Shown: positions 45,810-54,960, counted from the stretch's first letter. The stretch: DNA of 64,000 nt from Gilliamella sp. WF3-4 (GCF_001690275.1 NZ_LZGW01000001.1:62001-126000), one strand, 5' to 3'. Numbers and translations: made by a program. The notes: a model not told the origin generated them from the letters alone.

Positions 45810-46688
45810 TTAATGCAAGTCAATGCCAAATTTTTGTGAGCCAATCGTTGGTTTTACAGTTGTTGGCGTTTTCATCAGCGCATTAAATTTTGCTGCTAAT
45901 TTTTTGCTTTCCGCTTTAAGCTGTTGAATTTCTTTTTTTATTTTTGAGAATCCCGCGCTTTCAGCAATATCTTGTACTTCGTCAAGGCTTTCTTCTGCTT
46001 GTTCAGCTTGCTCTTGAATATCATCTGCAGTTTCTTGCGCTTCTTCTGTATTGCCGCTTTCTAACTGCTCCATTAATGTTTTTACCTGCTCTTGTAGCTC
46101 TTGTATTAGCTGTTTAGCTTCTGCATTTTCAGCTAATAGCGCATCAATTTCGTCTTGTGTCATGCTAAAATTCTCTCTTTTAGTGAGTTTTGATAAATTA
46201 ATTTTTTTATTTGGTAAGCAATTATTTTTTTCAGAATTAAATAGTAAAACCGGCTCAGCTCGAAAACCTTTTTTGTTGGCTGAAAATGCAAGCCGCGAAG
46301 TTCCCGTGCTTGCCGGCTGATCGGTGGCAGCTAAACCAATAAGATAAAAATCGCCATCTTCTGGAAAGTCGGGCAAAATTTCAATCGATGAATAGATTTT
46401 CTGTTCCCGCTCATTCATAGATTGAAAAATAGCGTTAGCACGTAACCGAGCCATCAATCTTAGCTTTCCATCTTTTTCCTCCAACTTTAATTCTTCAACC
46501 GTGCCCAAGTTGGCAGAAAATTGCCGCCAGAATGGTTCTTCATGCTCACACCAAACCAAGGCTTGATATAACTCTGCACTATAATTTTTTACAATGCTTT
46601 CGAGCCATTCTCGTTTGATTTCTCGCCCGTCGATTGTTTTGCCTTCCTGCGCAATGCATAACCAATCACTGATTTTGATTTCTGCCAT
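45810..46688 (-). CDS. Capsid scaffolding protein/protease GpO
   Basis: 292 aa. N-terminal serine-protease part (GREIKREWLESIVKNYS, ALVWCEHEEPFWRQF; IYSSIEILPDFPEDG), then a Glu/Gln-rich coiled-coil scaffold (about residues 178-265). Cleaves itself and GpN during head assembly. First gene of the minus-strand late operon. Confidence 0.9.
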   Translation of the reverse strand: MAEIKISDWLCIAQEGKTIDGREIKREWLESIVKNYSAELYQALVWCEHEEPFWRQFSANLGTVEELKLEEKDGKLRLMARLRANAIFQSMNEREQKIYSSIEILPDFPEDGDFYLIGLAATDQPASTGTSRLAFSANKKGFRAEPVLLFNSEKNNCLPNKKINLSKLTKRENFSMTQDEIDALLAENAEAKQLIQELQEQVKTLMEQLESGNTEEAQETADDIQEQAEQAEESLDEVQDIAESAGFSKIKKEIQQLKAESKKLAAKFNALMKTPTTVKPTIGSQKFGIDLH

Positions 46689-46854
46689 ATTTTTAATTTT
46701 GTTGAATTGATTTAAATAACGTGAGTATGTTAACGGCTAGTAATTTAGTTTGCACGGCGTGCGTTTCGGATATAAAGGCTTTTCCGAAAATGGCTTAATG
46801 ATTGTCTCAGCTGATTAAAGGACAATACTATCATCTAAAAATAGAGGTAGTTAC
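46689..46854. promoter_or_regulatory. Divergent late promoter region with dyads
   Basis: Between gpO (minus) and gpP (plus). Two inverted repeats: TTTCGGA-N12-TCCGAAA (46764-46789) and ATTGTC-N14-GACAAT (46801-46826), plus a short GCACG-G-CGTGC (46752-46762). P2-like late promoters carry a dyad about 55 bp upstream of the start for Ogr/Delta; the N12 spacing of the first dyad is like the P2 site, the sequence is not. Assignment is tentative. Confidence 0.5.
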
Positions 46855-48642
46855 GTGAGATATAATTCAGAATTAATAAAAGCTGCGCAGGCGCTATATT
46901 TAAAGCGTCACACGCCAAAAGAGATAGCAAAATCGTTACATTTAAAAAATGTAAGGATCGTTTACTATTGGGCAGAAAAGTATAAATGGTCGTTACTGTT
47001 AAGTGAAGAGTCGGTAGAAGATGCGATCAATCGGCGACTAGCATTACTGATCGGACGAGATAATAAAAACGAGTTAGAGCTGCGAGAGATCGAAAATCTG
47101 GTAGCGCAGCATGTCAAATTAATTAACGCACGGGCAAAAACACAGCACAAACAAGAGCAAACCGAAACTACAGATAATATTAATGCCCACAGCGGGCAAA
47201 ATTTACAACAACAAAATGAAAAATCAGTCAAAAAGCCACGGCGACGTAAGAAGAATGATGTTTCACATATTACAAAAGAAGATTTTGATGATGTTGCTCA
47301 AACGTTGTTATATAAACATCAATTATATGTTAGAGAGCATAAAACAGCGTCACGCTATCGATTTATTTTAAAAAGCCGACAAATTGGTTTTACGTTCTAT
47401 TTTGCTTTTGAAGCATTTGAAGATGCGGTACTAACTGGAAATAATCAGATATTTGTTTCATCATCAAAAGCACAAGCCCGGGTTTTTTCAATGTACATAA
47501 AGCGGATCGCCGATGAATTTTTTAACGTTGAAATAAAAGGCGGTGACTTTATCACATTAAGCAATCATGCAAATCTGATTTTATGTGCAAATAACGTAAG
47601 CACAGCACAAAGTTATAGCGGTAATGTCTATTTTGACGAAGTTTTCTGGATGGCTAAATTCATTGAGTTATACACGGGAGCTAAAGCGATGGCGACATTG
47701 GGCGATTTTAGAATAACGTTATTTTCAACGCCTAGCACAATCGATCACCCGTGCCACAAATTGTGGTCAGGCGAAGAATGGAAAGACGGATCGCCAAAAC
47801 GAAAAAACATCGACTTTCCGGATGATGAATCGCTAAGAATGAATGGCACAATCTGCCCGGATAAATTCTGGCGACTATTGATCACAATGGAAGATGCAAT
47901 CAAACTGGGGTTTGAAAAAGTCGATTTGGACGATTTACGGGAATCGAACAGCGCGCAAGCATTTAAAATACTATATTGTTGTAAATTTGCAGAAAGCGGC
48001 AAAAGTATTTTTGATTTCCAGAAATTACAAAAATGTGTGACAGATATCACAAAATGGCAAGATTTTGATTTAAAAGCAGATCGACCTTTTGGTAATCGTG
48101 AAGTGTGGGCTGGATTTGACCCAAGTCGAACCCGCGACAATGCGACATTTGTGCTTGTTGCACCGCCTTTACACCCAGATGAAAAGTTCCGGGTGCTAGC
48201 TATTTATCAATGGCGCGGCATGAATTTTAAATACATGGCCAACGAAATAAAAAAAATTAAAGAGAAATTTAATATTACCTACATTGGCATTGATATAACG
48301 GGGATCGGTTATGGTGTTTATGAACATATAAAAGAGTTTGCCCGTCGTGAGGTTCGAGATATTCACTATAACGTTAATATTAAAAATCAATTAGTACTAA
48401 AAATGATTGACGTTGTGGAGGCGGAGCGGATCGAGTGGGACGAGGAGCAGAAAACACTAATAACAGCGTTTATGTCAATTGAACAACAGGCAACGGCAAA
48501 ATCAAACCAAATCACATACGCAGCGAGCAGAACCGAGCAAACCGGCCATGCCGACGAATTTTTCGCTATTGCTCATGCTGTAGTTAATGAACCGCTCAAT
48601 AATGACAAACGACGTAAATCGATATGGGTACTACAAAAATGA
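46855..48642 (+). CDS. Terminase large (ATPase) subunit GpP
   Basis: 595 aa, GTG start with AGAGGTAG upstream. Packaging motor. N-terminal HTH (RHTPKEIAKSLHLKNVRIVYYWAEKYKW), Walker A-like KSRQIGFTFYFA near residue 175, Walker B VYFDEVFWMAK near 257, and C-terminal nuclease residues around FDPSRTRDNATFVLV and YIGIDITGIGYGVYE. Confidence 0.95.
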   Translation: MRYNSELIKAAQALYLKRHTPKEIAKSLHLKNVRIVYYWAEKYKWSLLLSEESVEDAINRRLALLIGRDNKNELELREIENLVAQHVKLINARAKTQHKQEQTETTDNINAHSGQNLQQQNEKSVKKPRRRKKNDVSHITKEDFDDVAQTLLYKHQLYVREHKTASRYRFILKSRQIGFTFYFAFEAFEDAVLTGNNQIFVSSSKAQARVFSMYIKRIADEFFNVEIKGGDFITLSNHANLILCANNVSTAQSYSGNVYFDEVFWMAKFIELYTGAKAMATLGDFRITLFSTPSTIDHPCHKLWSGEEWKDGSPKRKNIDFPDDESLRMNGTICPDKFWRLLITMEDAIKLGFEKVDLDDLRESNSAQAFKILYCCKFAESGKSIFDFQKLQKCVTDITKWQDFDLKADRPFGNREVWAGFDPSRTRDNATFVLVAPPLHPDEKFRVLAIYQWRGMNFKYMANEIKKIKEKFNITYIGIDITGIGYGVYEHIKEFARREVRDIHYNVNIKNQLVLKMIDVVEAERIEWDEEQKTLITAFMSIEQQATAKSNQITYAASRTEQTGHADEFFAIAHAVVNEPLNNDKRRKSIWVLQK

Positions 48643-49697
48643 TAAATTTATTTAAACGAAAAAAAACAGACAAAAAAACAAAAAATACGGCGCGCATGAG
48701 CTCGATCTCGTTTGAGCGTCCGGAAACTGTATTAACTGATCTGACCTACTATCATAATGCACGTAATGAATACGAGCGTGATTGCTATACTATCCCGATT
48801 GACCGGCTCGCCCTGTCACAACTGCCGAATATCAATGCACAGCACGGCGGAATAGTGCAAGCACGGCGTAACATGTTATTAAGCACGTACAAAAGTGGCG
48901 GACTAAGCAACATGCACGCGATGTCTGCTTTTTTGGACCTAATTATCTTTGGCGATTGCTATTTACTAAAATTACGTAACGCATTTGGTAACGTTGTTGA
49001 ATTAATGCCGCTGATGTCGTTGTATGTAAGAGCGCAAAAAAATGACGACGAGAACGAAATAACCGGATTTGTTCTACCAAATAAACATGAAACAATTATT
49101 TACTCAGTTGATGATGTAATACAAGTCAAAATGCCCGACACGCAGCAACAAGTTTACGGACTGCCCGATTATCTGGGCGGCGTAAATAGTGCAATGTTAA
49201 ACAGTGAATCGACCATGTTCCGCCGCCGTTATTACAACAACGGAGCACATATGGGGTACATTTTTTACGTTAATGACCCAAATATCACTGATGAAGTCGA
49301 AAACGAGATAAAAGAGCGGATAGAAAATTCTAAAGGTGTCGGCAACTTCAAAAACATGTTTGTGAGCATACCGCAGGGCAATCCAGACGGGATAAAACTG
49401 ATACCTGTTGGCGATCTAAACTCGGCCAAAGATGAATTTGCGAATATCAAAAATATTTCAGCACAAGACCTTTTAAATGCGCATCGTTTCCCCGCGGGGC
49501 TTTCGGGGGTTATTCCAGCCAACGGCTCAAATACGGGCGATGTTACAAAGTTACGCAAGAATTACATGGCATCGGAAACCAAAGTTTTGCAAGATTTGAT
49601 ACGTGATTCCGTGAACAGCGATGCCGATATAATTAATTCTCCATTTTCAAATCGATTACTCGTTGATTTTGAAGAAATTATACCGCCAACTGATTAA
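48639..49697 (+). CDS. Portal protein GpQ
   Basis: 352 aa from ATG 48639, overlapping the gpP stop (ATGA). Phage_portal features: GGLSNMHAMSAFLDLIIFGDCYLLKLRN, QQVYGLPDYLGG, LNAHRFPAGLSGVIPANGSNTGDVTKL. Forms the DNA-entry ring of the head. Confidence 0.95.
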   Translation: MINLFKRKKTDKKTKNTARMSSISFERPETVLTDLTYYHNARNEYERDCYTIPIDRLALSQLPNINAQHGGIVQARRNMLLSTYKSGGLSNMHAMSAFLDLIIFGDCYLLKLRNAFGNVVELMPLMSLYVRAQKNDDENEITGFVLPNKHETIIYSVDDVIQVKMPDTQQQVYGLPDYLGGVNSAMLNSESTMFRRRYYNNGAHMGYIFYVNDPNITDEVENEIKERIENSKGVGNFKNMFVSIPQGNPDGIKLIPVGDLNSAKDEFANIKNISAQDLLNAHRFPAGLSGVIPANGSNTGDVTKLRKNYMASETKVLQDLIRDSVNSDADIINSPFSNRLLVDFEEIIPPTD

Positions 49698-49740
49698 GAT
49701 ATGATATAATTCGGCTTGTGTGTAGAAATGAGGTAATAAC

Positions 49741-49995
49741 ATGAGCCGAACCCCGTTATTATTATGCCCCGAATGCGGACAAAAAGCTGTAATTACAAAA
49801 ACAGCTAGAACCCACAAACTATTAAACTATCAATATTGTTCATGTTCAGATCCAGAGTGTGGTCTGACATTTAGAATTAAATCGGAATTTGACAAAGTGT
49901 TAAGCCCAAGCGCAAAAGGACTAGACAGATTAAATTCTTATTTAGCTAGCTGCGGCAATAATTCACAGCTAGCGTTTGACGCACTTAATCCTTAG
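49741..49995 (+). CDS. Late gene activator, Ogr/Delta zinc finger
   Basis: 84 aa. Zinc ligands CPECGQKA and CSCSDPECGLTFRI (CX2C...CX4-5C) match Ogr/Delta. Activates late promoters through RNA polymerase alpha. GAGG precedes the ATG. Follows the portal gene, so late genes reinforce their own expression; its end overlaps a convergent small gene by 11 nt. Confidence 0.93.
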   Translation: MSRTPLLLCPECGQKAVITKTARTHKLLNYQYCSCSDPECGLTFRIKSEFDKVLSPSAKGLDRLNSYLASCGNNSQLAFDALNP

Positions 49996-50149
49996 TTTCC
50001 AGTTCACGCTCCTTTATTTTTGATAAAATATCATGTAACAAGCACAGGCCGATTTTTATATCATTTTTTGATAGCTCAGCATCAATCATTAATTTGTTTA
50101 AAAATTCGGCTTGCTCTAATTTAATACTATTTATTGTTATTTGATCCAT
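49985..50149 (-). CDS. Small phage protein, LEQA family (54 aa)
   Basis: ATG 50149 after AAGGGTG. Product: MDQITINSIKLEQAEFLNKL, then MIDAELSKNDIKIGLCLLHD and ILSKIKERELETKD. The core (K/I)LEQAE...(L)xxxDLL/HDIL aligns with the proteins at 27485, 28239 and 50334. Located 184 nt after the third of these on the same strand. Function unknown. Confidence 0.65.
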   Translation of the reverse strand: MDQITINSIKLEQAEFLNKLMIDAELSKNDIKIGLCLLHDILSKIKERELETKD

Positions 50150-50333
50150 CTTTCACCCTTAAATTGCTGTATTTAAACACAGTATATTTGTGTGGTTATT
50201 TATTTTCAAGAAAATTTACAAAAAATGGGATCTACATCTAACTATTTGATTATTAATATGTAAAACCACGTAAAAAATGGATAAAAATAACACAAAAAAA
50301 ACGAGCAGCCGAAATTAACGACAGACATTTATT

Positions 50334-50531
50334 CTATTCAGATTGTTCAATCACAGAATGCAACAAATCAGCAATACAGCAGATGATAATCATAAAATCG
50401 GCTGGGTTTGAATGTGAGTTGATGCAATTACGAGCAATTGTCTCAGCCTGTTCAATTTTTGCGAATCGGTTTAAATGAACGATAACGTTTTCGGATGTGT
50501 CGACCGGTGTCATTTGGTTAAAGTTTTTCAT
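50334..50531 (-). CDS. C4-regulated small phage protein (LEQA family, copy 2)
   Basis: 65 aa, nearly identical to 27485-27682: FAKIEQAETIARNCINSHSN and IIICCIADLLHSVIEQSE. Its SD (CAAGGAA) overlaps TCCACAAG on the minus strand (plus 50542-50549), the predicted C4 target. Early region, between the Ogr gene and the GpA operon. Confidence 0.8.
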   Translation of the reverse strand: MKNFNQMTPVDTSENVIVHLNRFAKIEQAETIARNCINSHSNPADFMIIICCIADLLHSVIEQSE

Positions 50532-50588
50532 GATTAAATTCCTTGTGGATAAAATTTATTTAATCACCACCAGCACGCCAATACTGGA

Positions 50589-50661
50589 GGTGAGCTGAAT
50601 AAGGTTGGCGTACCGCTCCACAAGTTACGGCGAGCCTTTCGGCTCCCTCACCCAGCCCACC
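50589..50661 (-). ncRNA. C4-type antisense RNA, copy 4
   Basis: 73 nt. Outer stem GGTGGGCTGGGTGAGG with CCTTATTCAGCTCACC; inner hairpin GAGCC-GAAA-GGCTC; exposed CTTGTGGAGCGG. CTTGTGGA (plus 50617-50624) is perfectly complementary to TCCACAAG both in the leader (plus 50719-50726) and at the SD of the 65-aa gene (plus 50542-50549). GAGCGG likewise matches CCGCTC in the leader (plus 50706-50711). Confidence 0.82.
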
Positions 50662-50691
50662 ATAGGAAAGGTATGACTAGACGTTAGGCAT

Positions 50692-50768
50692 AAAAATACC
50701 GCTTTGAGCGGCTATGCGCTTGTGGAATAATTTAGGACGCCAATCCCAACGTTAGATTTTGCTAACGT
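50692..50768 (-). ncRNA. Structured leader of C4 unit 4
   Basis: On the minus strand: stem GTTAG-CAAAAT-CTAAC (plus 50749-50768), then hairpin CCGC-TCAAA-GCGG (plus 50699-50711) followed by ATTTTTATG. Same parts as the leaders at 27251 and 27996, with compensatory base changes. Confidence 0.7.
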
Positions 50769-50774
50769 ATTTTT

Positions 50775-50804
50775 ACTATATATCGATTGTAGTTTCATTG
50801 TCAA
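50775..50804 (-). promoter_or_regulatory. Sigma70 promoter of C4 unit 4
   Basis: Minus strand TTGACA (plus 50799-50804), 18-nt spacer, TATAGT (plus 50775-50780). It lies within the last codons of the gene at 50776-50964. Confidence 0.75.
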
Positions 50805-50964
50805 CTTTCTCATTGATTGCCTTTAAATGTTCTAGCGCTTCTTGCATCTTCTCTAACGAACAATTGCATTTAAACTGCAAAGAATCTAATTCATTAATAA
50901 GAGTCAAAAGAGACACTGATCGAGGCACAGGTCTGATTAAAGGCTTATTCGGTGGTGTTGTCAC
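50776..50964 (-). CDS. Small phage protein, unknown
   Basis: 62 aa, GTG start after AAGGAGT (6 nt spacing). Pattern SVSLLTLINELDSLQFKCNCSLEKMQEALEHLKAINEKV is helical. 28 nt after gpA, so probably the last gene of the early operon. Its 3' end carries the promoter of C4 unit 4. Confidence 0.6.
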   Translation of the reverse strand: MTTPPNKPLIRPVPRSVSLLTLINELDSLQFKCNCSLEKMQEALEHLKAINEKVDNETTIDI

Positions 50965-50992
50965 TTTGTTACTCCTTAGTTAATTAAGTTAA

Positions 50993-53083
50993 TTAAAAAT
51001 CAAACTCAACAAAATCATTTTTAATCGGCTTTTTAAATCGGCTTGGCGAATTGCTAACGATGAGATGCACACCATCTAATGTGTTATCTAATTTTAACCA
51101 CTGACTTTCACTAATTTTTATACTCTCTCGCAAATAAAGTCTATTAATAGTGAAATTATCATCGGGCAAGCCGATTATTTTTAATTGTTTTCTAATTTCT
51201 TCACGCTGATCGTACTGCGGTGATTTTTTAACCTGCGTACAGTTATTGACAGAACTCCGAGCGTCGCTATCGCTCCTGTTTTTAGAGACAATAGCCCACT
51301 TTATTAAACGAGTGCATATAAAAGAAGCCATGCCAATAATCGGGGAAAACACACCTTTTACTTTCTTGATATCTTCCTCAAATTGATTTTGTGCTTCTTC
51401 GTACGAAATTCTTACCCGTAAGTCTTTACGTTGCACCATAGCTCCACCTTGTAACTGAGTGTAAGCGGCCCAATCGCCTGCATCGGCTGCGGCAAGCACT
51501 GGGTCGATTGTAGGGCTTTCGACTTTTTGACTGCCGAGCCTGCGGAGTTCACGCCAAACCGTTACAGGTGCACCACCGATTTGCTGAAATTGGCGAATAC
51601 CCCAACGACTTGCCCAAGCAGTCACATTTTTTGCCATTTCTTTTAGATTTTGTCCTGTTTCGTCATCGACTTCGTTATCAAGCTGATAACCATCAATATT
51701 TTTAGAAATATATTTAGCGATGTAGCCCGTTGCCGATCCTTTCTCTTTTTCGATATTTTCAAACTTAAAGCGGGCGTACTGCGCACCTTGTTCACCGCCG
51801 TCTTCTTCTAGTGCATAGGTTTGCATAATTTCATAAACTTGCTGTTTGTGTTCTGGTAGCATAAAAACTAAAATATGCCAATGCGGCGTACCGTCGTGAT
51901 GTGGCTCAGCAACTCTAAACCCAAAAATTTTTATACGCTCTCTGTTTAGCTTTGCTCTGATTTTTGCCCATACGCCGCATAAATAACGCTGCGTGTCCCG
52001 TGGTGTGCCGCCGTTCCAGTTTTTGACAAACCCACCTTTGGCATGTACCGCGTGATATTTTGACGGCGCAGTCAATGTTATAAATGCACCCTCATAGCCG
52101 AATTCATTTGCGATATCCTCAAAGCCTCGCATTCTGATCATTAGTTCGCAACGTCGAATTGCCGGATTTGCATTTGATTTGTCAACCTGTAGGGCCAGCT
52201 CGAATTGCTCGCCAGTTTCGGTGTTTTCGATACATTGGTTTTTTAGCCATTCTCGGTTTTTGCGCTTTTGCTCTTTCCATTCGCCAACGCAAGTCTTACT
52301 AGCATATGGACTAGCCGATTTTTGCACTTGCCCGGCGGCTATTGCTAAATGTTCACGTTGAAAAGCCCAAACTCTTTTAAGTTTGTTTTGCCACCACTTA
52401 GCATCAGACAATTTGGCGAGCGCGATCACGATTTGTTGCTCGTTAATTTCCGATTTTTGGTAATCGGCAAAATAGGGGGCGGTAATTTTGAGTGGTTTTA
52501 ACTGCTCTAATGCAAATTTATAGATAGATAGCTCATGTTCGGAATCATTTAATTTAAATTCATCGGTTTCTAAAAATTTGATGATTAACTTTTGCATATA
52601 GCTAGAAATATCAGCACCTAAATCGTTAACGTCGGATTTGTCGAGCGTCGGCAGTGTTGAAAGTTGTTTATAAAACTGCTGAGCAATTAAACTGGCACCG
52701 GCATTTTTTATTGTGTACTGCTCTTGGACTTCCGCACAGCGTGTTAGCCCGCATGTGCGCAGGTAGGTGTTTGCAACCTGACTTCCTTTTTCTTTATATA
52801 GTGAGCCATATTTACGAGCAAAATAACTGCCTATAAATTGCGGAGTATCACTAAAAAACGGATGAAAATAATCGTATTCGTGTGGTATTTGCTCCCACAG
52901 CGGACGCTCAATGACAGTTAAATCTTTAGGTGTTCGGCGGCTGGTTGCGTATTGTGATTTGGGCTGGATATGCTGTGTTGGTAAATATTGCCCCACAGTT
53001 TGGTAAAAATCACGCATAGCCGAAAACAGGGCAAATTTAACCCTGTTGTTAATTGGCGGTAACGTCTGCGTGATTGTTGCCAT
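50993..53083 (-). CDS. Replication initiator GpA (rolling-circle endonuclease)
   Basis: 696 aa. Nicks the phage origin and starts rolling-circle replication. HUH motif in PHWHILVFM (about residue 395), followed by the paired tyrosines YIAKYISKN near 455, spaced as in P2 GpA. Downstream of both methylases in the early operon. The nick site, inside the gene in P2, was not identified. Confidence 0.93.
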   Translation of the reverse strand: MATITQTLPPINNRVKFALFSAMRDFYQTVGQYLPTQHIQPKSQYATSRRTPKDLTVIERPLWEQIPHEYDYFHPFFSDTPQFIGSYFARKYGSLYKEKGSQVANTYLRTCGLTRCAEVQEQYTIKNAGASLIAQQFYKQLSTLPTLDKSDVNDLGADISSYMQKLIIKFLETDEFKLNDSEHELSIYKFALEQLKPLKITAPYFADYQKSEINEQQIVIALAKLSDAKWWQNKLKRVWAFQREHLAIAAGQVQKSASPYASKTCVGEWKEQKRKNREWLKNQCIENTETGEQFELALQVDKSNANPAIRRCELMIRMRGFEDIANEFGYEGAFITLTAPSKYHAVHAKGGFVKNWNGGTPRDTQRYLCGVWAKIRAKLNRERIKIFGFRVAEPHHDGTPHWHILVFMLPEHKQQVYEIMQTYALEEDGGEQGAQYARFKFENIEKEKGSATGYIAKYISKNIDGYQLDNEVDDETGQNLKEMAKNVTAWASRWGIRQFQQIGGAPVTVWRELRRLGSQKVESPTIDPVLAAADAGDWAAYTQLQGGAMVQRKDLRVRISYEEAQNQFEEDIKKVKGVFSPIIGMASFICTRLIKWAIVSKNRSDSDARSSVNNCTQVKKSPQYDQREEIRKQLKIIGLPDDNFTINRLYLRESIKISESQWLKLDNTLDGVHLIVSNSPSRFKKPIKNDFVEFDF

Positions 53084-53088
53084 TTTGC

Positions 53089-53907
53089 CTAAACCATGTC
53101 CGGTGTAAAAACGCCGATTATCTCTTTTGCGGGCTTGCGGTTGCCGTTGGCGGCAATAGATCGGGCAGCGCTGACTTCATAGATTTCAAAATCGTTAAAA
53201 ATCTCTCTAACTAATGAATTATTGCTGTTAGATATAATCGCAGTTGCGCCCCTTCTTACTGCTGAAACTAGTAAATTGTGTAATCGCTTTGTTGTTTCAG
53301 CGTCGAATTTTCCGGGTGTGTAGCCTGTAAATATGCCATTTTCATCGTCGGAAATGTACGGCGGGTCGCAATAAATCACATCACCCCTTGTGGTATTTTC
53401 GATAACAGCGCTAAAATCAGCTCGTACTAGCTCAACCGGCACGGAAATCAATTTATTGCTAAATGCAATAAGTTCATCTTTTGGAAAATAAATGCTTTTA
53501 TGACTACCAATCGGAACATTAAATTCTCCTTTGGCGTTATAACGACAAACACCATTGAAACAGTGACGATTCAGGTAAATAAACTCGGCGGCACGCTGTA
53601 CCGACAATAATAATGTGGAGTTATTGAATCGAGATCTAACATCGTAAAAATCGGGTTGGCTATCAAATAGTGATTTAGTTTCATTTAGCAATCTAGCGAG
53701 ATCATCTCGTAACCACCTGTAAACATTTATTAAATCACAGTTTTTATCGCACAGCACATAGCTATCATAATTAGTATTGATGAAAACATTACCCGCCCCA
53801 ACGAACGGCTCAATAAACCGTTTACCACCAGGCAGATGTGGGAGTAATTGAGGGATTAGTCGGCTTTTGCTACCGACCCACTTTAAAAATGATTTTTTCA
53901 TATTCAT
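53089..53907 (-). CDS. DNA adenine methyltransferase (Dam-like, D12 class) 2
   Basis: 272 aa. AdoMet motif FLKWVGSKSRLIPQLLPHLP with EPFVGAGNVF, and catalytic VIYCDPPYISDD near residue 178. N6-adenine methylation; probable target GATC by similarity of pattern to Dam. The ATG overlaps the stop of the other methylase gene (ATGA), and gpA starts 5 nt after it. Confidence 0.92.
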   Translation of the reverse strand: MNMKKSFLKWVGSKSRLIPQLLPHLPGGKRFIEPFVGAGNVFINTNYDSYVLCDKNCDLINVYRWLRDDLARLLNETKSLFDSQPDFYDVRSRFNNSTLLLSVQRAAEFIYLNRHCFNGVCRYNAKGEFNVPIGSHKSIYFPKDELIAFSNKLISVPVELVRADFSAVIENTTRGDVIYCDPPYISDDENGIFTGYTPGKFDAETTKRLHNLLVSAVRRGATAIISNSNNSLVREIFNDFEIYEVSAARSIAANGNRKPAKEIIGVFTPDMV

Positions 53908-54710
53908 TTGCTAGCCTTGATCCATAAACACTCATTGCGGATAATTGCCCCTCGTTGAGTTGCTGCGCGGGCGTTAGTAGAGTGTTTTGTCCAGCCTTTT
54001 AGGTAGTCGTTGTATAAATCATTGTTATAACCAGAGAGGACAACAGATCCGGACAATGATGTCAGTTTTTTTAATAACATTTCATGGTCTGCGAATGTCA
54101 TCTCATATTGATAACCGTTTTTGCTAGTTCTTGTTTGGTGAAGATATGGCGGGTCACAATAAAACAGGGTTTTGGGGGAGTCATGTTTATCGAATAATTC
54201 GATAGCTGGTACATTTTCAATAATAACGCCTTGCAGTCGTTTAACGACTAATAATAAATTATTGGGAATATTTGCCCACGTTGACGCATCAGTTGTTAGC
54301 CCTTTTTTTGTACTACCTGAAAAGCCGGAATTTTTTTGATGTATACCGTTTGATGAGAAAGACATAAACGATCTAATCAATAATTGACTTGCTTGTATTA
54401 GCTCACAGTTACTTTCTGAATAACACGCGTTTAGATATTCTTCACGATGAAACGGTGTTAGCGAAATCAATTTAATTAATTTATGGGCATCAGCGGGATT
54501 GCGTAAAATTTTAAACAAATTGAAAACTGAACGATCGATATCGTTGTAAACTTCTCGAGGCAGCCTATCTTTTAACAATAACACACTCCCGGCGCCGCCG
54601 AATGGTTCGACGTAAACTTCATGAGCAGGAAAGTGCGAAATAATCCACGGCGCCAACCGAAATTTGCCCCCAAAATAGCGCAATAGAGGATGTTTTATTT
54701 TAATTTTCAT
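53904..54710 (-). CDS. DNA adenine methyltransferase (D12 class) 1
   Basis: 268 aa. LLRYFGGKFRLAPWIISHFP, EPFGGAGSVLLLK and the catalytic LFYCDPPYLHQT near residue 188. Distinct in sequence from the adjacent methylase (different spacing between the two motifs), so probably a different target site. No restriction enzyme is next to either; likely anti-restriction or replication control. Confidence 0.9.
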   Translation of the reverse strand: MKIKIKHPLLRYFGGKFRLAPWIISHFPAHEVYVEPFGGAGSVLLLKDRLPREVYNDIDRSVFNLFKILRNPADAHKLIKLISLTPFHREEYLNACYSESNCELIQASQLLIRSFMSFSSNGIHQKNSGFSGSTKKGLTTDASTWANIPNNLLLVVKRLQGVIIENVPAIELFDKHDSPKTLFYCDPPYLHQTRTSKNGYQYEMTFADHEMLLKKLTSLSGSVVLSGYNNDLYNDYLKGWTKHSTNARAATQRGAIIRNECLWIKASK

Positions 54711-54777
54711 ATGTATCTCAAGCCTTAATTTAAGTGGCCACGTAAGCCACTTATTTAGTTAAATAAATAAACGTGTT

Positions 54778-54960
54778 TTATTCGGCAAGCCTTGGGTCTT
54801 CTTCATGAGCAATTTTTTTTTGCGTTTTCTTAATGCGTGATGAATCTAGTTCTAGCGCTGGTGAAAACCAGTTCTGACCAAAAATTGCCTTATCAAATTC
54901 TGTTTTGTTGATTTGCTCGCTCAGTTTGTCACGCAAGTAGCCCGGAATTTTAAAGCCCAT
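54778..54960 (-). CDS. Small phage protein, unknown
   Basis: 60 aa from ATG 54960, overlapping the DksA-like gene by 11 nt; the frame opens at 54999. MGFKIPGYLRDKLSEQINKT opening, then QNWFSPALELDSSRIKKTQKK. Basic. Unrecognised. Confidence 0.6.
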   Translation of the reverse strand: MGFKIPGYLRDKLSEQINKTEFDKAIFGQNWFSPALELDSSRIKKTQKKIAHEEDPRLAE

